This document shows positions 1 through 6,851 of a stretch of 32,678 nucleotides of DNA, one piece after another. The position numbers and the translations under genes are program-made. The notes below the pieces were generated by a model, which was not told the origin of the DNA, ran no database searches, and worked only from the letters and a program-made list of their open reading frames with translations. Every line of letters starts with the position of its first letter. Position 1 is the stretch's first letter. This DNA is from Planctomycetota bacterium. GTDB taxonomy: Bacteria; Planctomycetota; Planctomycetia; Pirellulales; Pirellulaceae. The stretch is taken from NCBI GenBank assembly GCA_026692885.1, contig JAPLNJ010001171.1, forward strand, positions 1-32,678. Direction: 5' to 3'.

Positions 1-145
1 TCAGCGGCCGGTATCCGGCCTTGCGCATCGCCGCCGTCTTGGCTACGTTTACCCACCGGCCTGAACCGAGCAAACCCAGAGACCGGCCGCAACGGCCGTT
101 CTGAGACCCCTCCCAACACCTGGGGAAAATAGACAGCTACGGGCC

Positions 146-1153
146 GTGGTCTCGGTGTCGGCCGACAAGGTCGATCCGGCCCTCGACCAGCAGCTGGTGC
201 ACCTGACGGCCGAGGCCACCACCGAGGAGACGTTGACCGACGCCGATTTCAAGTTCTCCGCCCCGGCCATCAAGTTGCGGCGCCGCGTGGAAATGTACCA
301 GTGGAAAGAGGATGAACGCACCGAGGAACGCAAGAAGCTTGGGGGCGGCGTCGAGAAGAAAACGACCTGGACCTACGAGAAGACGTGGTCCCCTGAACTG
401 ATTTCATCCCAAGGCTTCAAACAGGGAGCGGGACATGAGAACCCGGGGGCCCTGCGTTTCCCCGGCCGCGAGGAGCAGGCCAAGGACGTGCATCTGGGAG
501 CGTTCGAGTTATCGCCGGGCTTGGTGGGACAAATCAGCAACTACGAGCCGCTACCCTTGGCTGCGCAGGTCCTCGACCAGTTGCCAGAGGAGTTGCGGAA
601 GCAAATCAAGGCGGACGGGAATAGACTCTACCTGCCCAACGACCCGAAGATGTCGGCCGCCGATCCGGCCAAGGCTGAAATCGGCGATCTGCGGGTGTCC
701 TTCGAGGTCGTCAAGCCGGCCCAGGTCAGCATTCTCGCCCGGCAACTTGGCAATACGTTTGAGTCGTGGGTGTCGGGCACCGGCACCCAAATCGAACGGT
801 TGACCGCGGGAGCGGTCAGTGCCCAAGACATGCTCGGCCAGCTGGAACAGGAGAACACGATTCTTACTTGGCTGCTGCGCGGCGGCGGCTTTCTGTGCAT
901 GACATTCGGTATTGGGCTGGTCTTCAGCCCGCTGGCCGTGCTGGCCGATGTCGTGCCGTTCCTGGGCGACTTGCTGCGGATGGGTGTCGGTCTGTTTGCT
1001 GCCGTCGTGGCGGGAAGCCTCTCGCTGGTGACCGTTGCCGCGGCCTGGCTGGCCTATCGGCCCGTGCTCGGTATCGGCCTGTTGGTACTGGCCGGCGTGC
1101 TGGTCTTGGGGTTGCGGCGGCTGGGTGCCAGGAAACACGTGGCCGTCGGTTGA
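146..1153 (+). CDS. TMEM43-family membrane protein, probably lacking its N-terminus
   Basis: The 335-residue product resembles the TMEM43 (DUF1625) family, integral membrane proteins of unclear function in bacteria. Family-like stretches are VVSVSADKVDP at the very start, VEMYQWKEDER near residue 50 and KTTWTYEKTWS near residue 75. The middle is a soluble domain, and the last ~95 residues hold three hydrophobic helices (about 245-268, 280-303, 308-326). Family members normally have an additional N-terminal transmembrane helix and an NEGR-type motif just before the VVSVSAD motif. Here the frame is open only back to a stop at 62-64 and contains neither, so the GTG start at 146 coincides with the loss of homology. 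The gene is therefore probably 5'-truncated or frameshifted. It converges on the synthase gene that follows. The family call is fairly secure; whether the product is functional is doubtful. Confidence 0.72.
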   Translation: MVSVSADKVDPALDQQLVHLTAEATTEETLTDADFKFSAPAIKLRRRVEMYQWKEDERTEERKKLGGGVEKKTTWTYEKTWSPELISSQGFKQGAGHENPGALRFPGREEQAKDVHLGAFELSPGLVGQISNYEPLPLAAQVLDQLPEELRKQIKADGNRLYLPNDPKMSAADPAKAEIGDLRVSFEVVKPAQVSILARQLGNTFESWVSGTGTQIERLTAGAVSAQDMLGQLEQENTILTWLLRGGGFLCMTFGIGLVFSPLAVLADVVPFLGDLLRMGVGLFAAVVAGSLSLVTVAAAWLAYRPVLGIGLLVLAGVLVLGLRRLGARKHVAVG

Positions 1154-1234
1154 CGCTGTCGTTCCCGCGGGTTCTCCGTCGTTCCGTCTCCCTGATCCTG
1201 CGGTCTGGGCCACCGTCAGGCTGGAAAGCCTAAC

Positions 1235-2842
1235 CTACGGGATCAGCCTGGTCTTGCGTCCGGCGCGGGCGAGAACTTCCAGAGCGAAATCGATTTCGTC
1301 GGACGTATGAATCGACGAGATGCAGGTCCGCAGTCGAGGTGCGTCCATCGGCACCGCGGGAAACACGACCGGGATGACCAGCAAGCCCTCGGCGCGACAC
1401 AGACGTGTCATCTCCAGGGTGATTTCGTCATTACGCGTCATCACCGGCACGATGGGCGTGACGCTGCCGGCCGTGTCAAAGCCGAGATCCTGCAGGCCGG
1501 TCAGATAGTGATCGAGGTTCTCCCACAGCCGGGTGACCAGTTCCGGCTCGCGCTCCAGGACCTCCAACGCCGCCACCGCCACGCTGGCCTGACTGGCGGG
1601 CAGCGCGCCGCTGAAGATGTACCCGCGGGCGTGGTGCCGGAGAAAAGTGGTGATCTCCTCCCGAGCAGCCACGAAACCGCCGCTCCCGGCGAGCGTCTTG
1701 GAAAGGGTGCCCATCTTGACGTCGATATCATTGGGGTCCAGGCCGAAGTGCTCCTGGATGCCCCGTCCCGTCTTGCCCAGCACACCCAGGCTGTGGGCCT
1801 CGTCGACCATCAGCAGAGCCTGGTGCTTCTTGCACAGCTCCACGACCGTCGGCAGGTTGACGATATCTCCATCCATGCTGAAGATGGCATCCACCACGAC
1901 CAGCGTCCGGCGTCCGGCGGCTTGCTCCAGGCACTCCGCCAATCCGTCCATGTCATTATGCGGGAACGTCAGTAACTCGGCCCCGGAAATGCGACAGCCG
2001 TCCACGATACTCGCGTGGTTCCACTGATCGCCAACGATGCAATCGCCCCGCCCGACCAGCGTGGAGATGGTCGCCAGGTTGGTGACGTAACCGCTGCTGA
2101 ACACGATCGCATCCTCGGCCTGCATGAACTGGGCCAGCTTGGCTTCCAACTGCCGGTGGACAGACGTGGTCCCGGTCAACAGTCGGGAGCCATGGTGGCC
2201 GGTACCAAACTCGGCGAGGGCTGCCGTGGCCGCCTGCTGCAGATGGTGATGCCCCAGCAGCCCGAGATACTCGTACGAACCGAGCATCAGCATGCGTTTC
2301 CCGTCCACGACCACCCAGGCGCCGTCGTGCCGGGAGATCTCGGTCTCAAAAAAGTACAGCCCCATTTCTTTTACGGCCCGGACCCGACGATTCAGACGTT
2401 CGTAATGCTCCAACAGATTCGTCGCTTCACGCGCCGCCGGAGCTGCCGCGGCAGCCGTCTCCGCCGCTGCCGCCGCTGCCGCCGAATGGACCGTGCCGGC
2501 ACGTGCCGCAGGCCCGGCAGCAGCCGGCCGCAGGCTATCCAGATACCCGGCCAACTCGTTGATGGTGGCCAGTTCATACACCAATTCCGGATTCAGGGTC
2601 TTACCGGTTGCCTCCTCCAGTTCGCCGGCAATCGTGGCCACGCCTATGGAATCCAGGCCCAATTCAAACAGCGAGGCATCGTAATCGATCCGGTCCAAGC
2701 GGACACCGGCTTGCTGCCGGAGCCAACCGCGGATCTTGTCGTGAATCAGTTGATGCGTGGACAGGTCGGGCACAGTCGACGGAATCACAGTCGACGGAAT
2801 CAGGGGCGATGAAAGCACGGGCGTATCGGTGGCCTGGGCCAT
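1235..2842 (-). CDS. Acyl carrier protein fused to alpha-oxoamine synthase (PLP-dependent acyltransferase)
   Basis: The 535-residue cytoplasmic protein has two parts. Residues ~30-103 form an acyl carrier domain with LFELGLDSIGVATI, in which Ser65 is the expected phosphopantetheine site. After an Ala/Pro-rich linker (~107-140) comes a fold-type I alpha-oxoamine synthase (KBL / 8-amino-7-oxononanoate synthase / serine palmitoyltransferase family), with NHASI near 276, VDEAHSLG near 347 and the PLP lysine Lys382 in GTLSKTLAGSGG. The family condenses an acyl thioester with an amino acid and releases CO2. The fused carrier suggests that an ACP-bound acyl chain is the substrate, as in the ACP-containing PigH of prodigiosin synthesis; this is inference. 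I chose the ATG at 2842 because GAGGAG lies 6 nt upstream; the in-frame start nine codons earlier has no such site. No pathway partner genes are adjacent. The amino-acid substrate cannot be told from sequence. Confidence 0.9.
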   Translation of the reverse strand: MAQATDTPVLSSPLIPSTVIPSTVPDLSTHQLIHDKIRGWLRQQAGVRLDRIDYDASLFELGLDSIGVATIAGELEEATGKTLNPELVYELATINELAGYLDSLRPAAAGPAARAGTVHSAAAAAAAETAAAAAPAAREATNLLEHYERLNRRVRAVKEMGLYFFETEISRHDGAWVVVDGKRMLMLGSYEYLGLLGHHHLQQAATAALAEFGTGHHGSRLLTGTTSVHRQLEAKLAQFMQAEDAIVFSSGYVTNLATISTLVGRGDCIVGDQWNHASIVDGCRISGAELLTFPHNDMDGLAECLEQAAGRRTLVVVDAIFSMDGDIVNLPTVVELCKKHQALLMVDEAHSLGVLGKTGRGIQEHFGLDPNDIDVKMGTLSKTLAGSGGFVAAREEITTFLRHHARGYIFSGALPASQASVAVAALEVLEREPELVTRLWENLDHYLTGLQDLGFDTAGSVTPIVPVMTRNDEITLEMTRLCRAEGLLVIPVVFPAVPMDAPRLRTCISSIHTSDEIDFALEVLARAGRKTRLIP

Positions 2843-3146
2843 GAAATGCTCCTCGTAAGCAGGCAGCAAAGTGCTCGGACGCTACTAAACTTGGGAAACA
2901 ATCTGAAGAGGTCCGAGTGGGGCGATACCAAGCACGCCACCACCTTCAGATTGGAAGGAGTTGGCCCTTCGGATAGAAAGTGCACAATTGGTGAAGTGTT
3001 CCGCCACTTGTGATGGAACCGCGTCGGGCGAACGAGTCGGGCGACGATCGGTGCAGTGTAGCGGATCTCCCCTAGGCCGTCCACCGGTGGAGTCGCCGGG
3101 TGTGTCTGGGGGTGGACCGACAAAAATGCTGTTTTCCGCCGCATGC

Positions 3147-3230
3147 GGACAGGAAGATGTGGGACAGGAAGATGTTTCCTCGAAGCGTGGAGGATTTGCC
3201 CCCTTTTCCTGTCCCGAGTCTTCCTGTCCC
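3147..3230. repeat. Nested inverted repeat built from tandem GGGACAGGAAGATG units
   Basis: The left arm has two tandem copies of GGACAGGAAGATG (about 3147-3159 and 3162-3174). The right arm has two matching inverse copies, TTTCCTGTCCC (3205-3215) and CTTCCTGTCCC (3220-3230). Between them TCCTC...GAGGA closes a further stem around 3177-3193. The whole unit can fold into one long imperfect hairpin. It looks like a non-coding palindromic repeat element, and GGAACGAG directly after it (3233-3240) recurs in the next element. Confidence 0.7.
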
Positions 3231-3301
3231 CCGGAACGAGAGTGGGATGGACTTCTTGTAGAGCCCGTAGCCGCATTTTGACCCGGTCCGGCGGACAGTC
3301 G

Positions 3302-3483
3302 CCACCGCTGTGAACATCTTCACGCCTTTCTCGTTCCCACGCTCCGCGTGGGAACGCAAGTGATTTGACGCTCCGCGTCGTCCGCCCAAGGACGCAGAGC
3401 GTCCGTGGCTTGCGTTCCGACGCAGAGCGTCGGAACGAGAAAAACCGAGGACTTGGACAACCGCAAGATGTTCACAGCAGTGG
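3302..3483. repeat. 182-bp nested palindromic element with four internal hairpins
   Basis: The outer arms CCACCGCTGTGAACATCTT (3302-3320) and AAGATGTTCACAGCAGTGG (3465-3483) are inverse complements at 18 of 19 positions. Inside them TTTCTCGTTCC (3327-3337) pairs perfectly with GGAACGAGAAA (3432-3442), and GGAACGCAAG (3351-3360) with CTTGCGTTCC (3409-3418). Four short hairpins lie within: CCCACGCTCCGCGTGGG, GACGCTCCGCGTC, GGACGCAGAGCGTCC and CCGACGCAGAGCGTCGG. The layout is mirror-symmetric. It resembles a MITE or REP-type element; no transposase is nearby. Confidence 0.8.
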
Positions 3484-3615
3484 GGGACCGTTGCCCTCGC
3501 GTGCGCGCTGGGTTAATTTAGTGTGCAAGATTATGTTGACCGGTTCCGCCCGGCATGATCCGGCTTGGCCGCAAGCCCCGCCCGTGGGAACGCATCGCAT
3601 CCAGGAGAGCATCTC

Positions 3616-6600
3616 GTGAAGACCGAAGTGAAGATCCCCGCGTGCCTGCTGCTCGGACTGGGTTTACTGGCCGCAGTCCCGGTGTCCGCGGCGGAGTACT
3701 ATGTCGCTCCCGCAGGGGCTGACGCGAATTCCGGGACGGTAGAAAAGCCGTTCTTGACGCTGCCGCGAGCCCAGCAGGCGGCGCGAGAAGCACGGGCCAA
3801 GGGCCAACCGGTCACCATCTTCCTGCGTACCGGGACGTACTACTTGACGGAGCCGCTGGTGCTGACACCCGCTGACTCCGGCACCCGGGAGTCCGCCGTC
3901 ATCTACCAAGCGTACCCGCACGAAACGCCCGTCATCAGCGGCGGCGCGAAGCTGGCACTAAAGTGGGAGCCGTACCGGGATGGCATCCTGCAGGCCAAGG
4001 TGCCCGCGGACCTTGCGACCGATCAACTGTTCGTCAACGGCGAACGCCAACCGCTGGCCCGCTATCCCAACTTCGACTCGGAGGAACGCATCTACAACGG
4101 CTACGCAGCCGATGCCCTCAGTCTGGAACGGACCAAGCGCTGGGCCGACCCGCGCGGCGGCTTGATCCATGCCATGCATGGTTCCGAGTGGGGTGGGTTC
4201 CACTTCGTCATCACGGGCAAGAAAGACGATGGGACGGTCACTTACGAGGGCGGCTGGCAGAACAACCGGCCGTCGAAAATGCACGGTCGATACCGGTTCG
4301 TCGAGAACATCTTCGAGGAATTGGACTCGCCCGGTGAATGGTTTCTCGACCGCCAGGCGCACACGCTCTACTTTTACCCGCCGGCGTCGCTGGGCCGCGA
4401 ATCGCAGGGGGCCCTGCGGGAGGACGCCCCCCAGGCAATCGCCGTTGGCGCGCAGCTGGACGCGGCAACCGTGGAAGTCGTCCGGCTCCGGCACCTGATC
4501 GAATTCCGCGGCATCGTCGAAGCCCCGGTTCGGTTTGTGACCCTCCGCGGGCTGACCTTGCGGCATGCCGCGCGCACGTTCATGGAGAACAAGGAGCCGC
4601 TGGTCCGCAGCGACTGGACCACGTATCGCGGTGGCGCCGTGTTCTACACCGGCAGCGAAGATTGTGCGTTGGAGGATTGTTTCCTCGACCAGGTCGGCGG
4701 CAACGGGGTGTTCGTGAACAACTACAACCGCCGGGTGACCGTCCGTGGCTGCCAGATCGCCAAGGCGGGTGGCAATGGCGTGGCTTTCGTCGGCGACCGC
4801 GAAGCGGCCCGCGTGCCGCGCGATTGGAACGATCGCTCGCAGATGTTCGAGACGCTGGACCGCACGCCCGGACCGAAGACGGACAATTATCCCGCCGATT
4901 GTCTGGTCGAAGACTGCTTGATCTACCTGTCCGGGCGCGTGGAGAAGCAGACCGCCCCGGTGCAAATCGAACTGTCCCAGGGCATCACCGTGCGGCACTG
5001 CTCCCTGTACGACGTGCCGCGCGCCGGCATCAATATTGGCGACGGTTGCTGGGGCGGCCACGTGGTCGAGTTCTGCGATATTTTCGACACGGTCAAGGAG
5101 ACCGGCGACCACGGCTCCTTTAACTCGTGGGGCCGTGATCGCTTCTGGGGTCTGAGCGGCCTGAACCTGAACGACGACAAGACGTGGGAAGCCGAGCAGG
5201 ACCTGCCGCGGCTGGATGCGGTCAAGACCGTCATCCTGCGGAACAATCGCTGGCGCTGCGACCACGGTTGGGACATCGACCTGGACGACGGCTCCACCAA
5301 CTACCACATTGTCAATAATCTCTGCTTGCACGGCGGCCTGAAGAACCGTGAAGGCTTCTACCGCGTGGTCGAAAACAACATCATTGTCGATAACGGATTC
5401 CATCCGCACGTCTGGTTCAAGCACAGCCAGGATATCTTCCGGCGGAACATCCTGTGGACGGACCACTACCTGCCGGCCGGCGGTATGCCGGCGACCCCGT
5501 GGGGCCGGGAAATGGACTACAACCTCGTCCATCGGGCGGGCGAGACTCCCGCCGAGCCGCCGGGTCGGGCGGGCGAGGCTCCCGCCGAGCCGCGCGCTGC
5601 CCACGGCTCGGCAAAAGCCTCGCTCTCCCAGGCAACTGGCCAGCGGGGCCCCGCCCGGCCTGCGACGAAGCTCGCCGAACAGTCGCAGCGGGATGCGCAC
5701 TCGATTGTCGCCGACGCCCTGTTTGTCGATCCGGCCAGCGGCGATTTCCGAGTCAAGGACGATTCGCCTGCACTGACGCTGGGCTTTGTGAACTTCCCGA
5801 TGGACCAGTTTGGCGTGCAGAAGCCGGAGTTGAAGGCCATCGCCCGGACGCCGGAGTTGCCCCAACTCACGGCGCCCACCACCGACCGCCCGGTGTTCAA
5901 GCGACCGAATTACCTCGGACAGGCCCAGGTCCGCGACATCTCCGGCCTGGGCGACCGCTCCGCCTACGGATTGCCGGACGAGACCGGGGTCCTGCTGTTG
6001 AACGTGCCCGCCGGCAGCCCCGCCGCGAAGGCCGGATTGCAACAGGAGGATGTGATCGTGGGCTGCAACGGCAAGCCCGTGAAGACCGTCCGAAGACTGC
6101 AGGAACTGCGGGATGAGGCCGCTGGCAAGCCGCTTTCGCTCGCGGCGATCCGTAAGCAGAAAACGCTCGCCGTCGAGTTAACCGACTATGTGTTTGTCAC
6201 CGTCGAATACCAGCCGTCGCCCGAATTCAAGACGATACCGCTGGCCCCGGCCGCAGCGGTCCTGCCGGCGAAGATCACGGCTGGCAAGCCCGGCACCATG
6301 AACGAGCGCGTGACGGTGCTGAGCGACGGCCAGCTGGCCAAGAACTATGGGCCGGTGTTCGGCAACGGCGTGGTCGACGGCCTGTACAAACTCGATCTGG
6401 GTGCCGTGAAGAGTGTCGCGCAGGTGCACACGTTTTCGTACAATCAGAACGAGAACCGCGGTCGGCAGCGTTTCGTGCTCTACGGCAGTCGTGCGGCGTC
6501 CGATCCCGGTTGGAACGTCCAGGATGCACGAGTCTTTACACCCCTCGTCGACCTCGACACCAGGCCAGCGGCCGCGCCGGACTTTGTCGCCACCAGCCTG

Positions 6601-6729
6601 CGGCAGAGCGGCGGTAAGCCGCTGGGTGCCTATCGCTGGCTGGTCTGGGCCCTCTCCCCGGTCACGTCGAACGCGGGTGGCGAGAACACCGCTTTCCAGG
6701 AGTTCCAGGTTATCGAACAGGCCCCCTAA
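3616..6729 (+). CDS. Secreted right-handed beta-helix protein with PDZ domain
   Basis: The product has 1037 residues. The GTG start at 3616 has AGGAGA 6-10 nt upstream and opens a Sec signal peptide ending near VSAAEYY; the frame continues 17 codons further upstream, but without a signal peptide start. Residues ~27-110 carry the N-terminal motif common in pectate-lyase-like beta-helix proteins (YYVAPAGADANSGT, later FLTLPRAQQAAREA). The beta-helix core spans roughly 290-640, with repeated CxI/NNxI turns. A PDZ domain follows at ~785-855 (GVLLLNVPAGSPAAKAGL), then a C-terminal beta-sandwich resembling a discoidin-type domain. It probably binds or cleaves extracellular polysaccharide; no catalytic residues can be assigned. 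Between helix and PDZ domain, residues ~640-675 are encoded by a palindromic repeat (5534-5630) that keeps the frame open. The next gene on the same strand begins 122 bp downstream. Confidence 0.88.
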   Translation: MKTEVKIPACLLLGLGLLAAVPVSAAEYYVAPAGADANSGTVEKPFLTLPRAQQAAREARAKGQPVTIFLRTGTYYLTEPLVLTPADSGTRESAVIYQAYPHETPVISGGAKLALKWEPYRDGILQAKVPADLATDQLFVNGERQPLARYPNFDSEERIYNGYAADALSLERTKRWADPRGGLIHAMHGSEWGGFHFVITGKKDDGTVTYEGGWQNNRPSKMHGRYRFVENIFEELDSPGEWFLDRQAHTLYFYPPASLGRESQGALREDAPQAIAVGAQLDAATVEVVRLRHLIEFRGIVEAPVRFVTLRGLTLRHAARTFMENKEPLVRSDWTTYRGGAVFYTGSEDCALEDCFLDQVGGNGVFVNNYNRRVTVRGCQIAKAGGNGVAFVGDREAARVPRDWNDRSQMFETLDRTPGPKTDNYPADCLVEDCLIYLSGRVEKQTAPVQIELSQGITVRHCSLYDVPRAGINIGDGCWGGHVVEFCDIFDTVKETGDHGSFNSWGRDRFWGLSGLNLNDDKTWEAEQDLPRLDAVKTVILRNNRWRCDHGWDIDLDDGSTNYHIVNNLCLHGGLKNREGFYRVVENNIIVDNGFHPHVWFKHSQDIFRRNILWTDHYLPAGGMPATPWGREMDYNLVHRAGETPAEPPGRAGEAPAEPRAAHGSAKASLSQATGQRGPARPATKLAEQSQRDAHSIVADALFVDPASGDFRVKDDSPALTLGFVNFPMDQFGVQKPELKAIARTPELPQLTAPTTDRPVFKRPNYLGQAQVRDISGLGDRSAYGLPDETGVLLLNVPAGSPAAKAGLQQEDVIVGCNGKPVKTVRRLQELRDEAAGKPLSLAAIRKQKTLAVELTDYVFVTVEYQPSPEFKTIPLAPAAAVLPAKITAGKPGTMNERVTVLSDGQLAKNYGPVFGNGVVDGLYKLDLGAVKSVAQVHTFSYNQNENRGRQRFVLYGSRAASDPGWNVQDARVFTPLVDLDTRPAAAPDFVATSLRQSGGKPLGAYRWLVWALSPVTSNAGGENTAFQEFQVIEQAP
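5534..5630 (+). repeat. Palindromic repeat inserted in frame within the beta-helix gene
   Basis: The segment contains GGGCGGGCGAGACTCCCGCC, a near-duplicate GGGCGGGCGAGGCTCCCGCC about 31 bp later, then the inverse arm GGCTCGGCAAAAGCCTCGCT. The same family recurs as an intergenic hairpin at 15681-15743. In this frame it encodes two GRAGE(T/A)PAEP-like peptides followed by GSAKASLSQ, a low-complexity insert between domains. Confidence 0.8.
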
Positions 6730-6766
6730 CACGGCTGCGGGCGGCTATTCTCGTTTGTTGTCAATC

Positions 6767-6783
6767 TGTGGTTGATAACCACA
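6767..6783. promoter_or_regulatory. Perfect 7-bp inverted repeat upstream of the glutaminase-like gene
   Basis: TGTGGTTGATAACCACA has perfect 7-bp arms around a 3-nt centre. It lies 69 bp before the start at 6852 and 38 bp after the preceding stop. Its size and symmetry suit a dimeric repressor operator. A small RNA hairpin is the alternative, and no U-tract follows. Confidence 0.4.
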
Positions 6784-6851
6784 CTCGCGAGTCATCATAA
6801 TTCTGCCACCGATGATGCTGCCCAAACACTGTTTCCCGTGAGGCAACCCCC

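Larger units (their letters stand above)
2843..3615. other. Gene-free divergent intergenic region rich in inverted repeats
   Basis: This 773-bp stretch separates the divergent synthase and beta-helix genes. The open frames in it are created by palindromic repeats and show no family resemblance. It holds two separate inverted-repeat elements (3147-3230 and 3302-3483). The rest must contain promoters for both flanking genes, but I see no convincing -35/-10 pair. Confidence 0.6.

Noticed and set aside
3958..6042. 694-codon minus-strand open frame
   Set aside because: Shadow of the beta-helix gene; high GC at third positions keeps the opposite frame open, and there is no domain or ribosome binding site.
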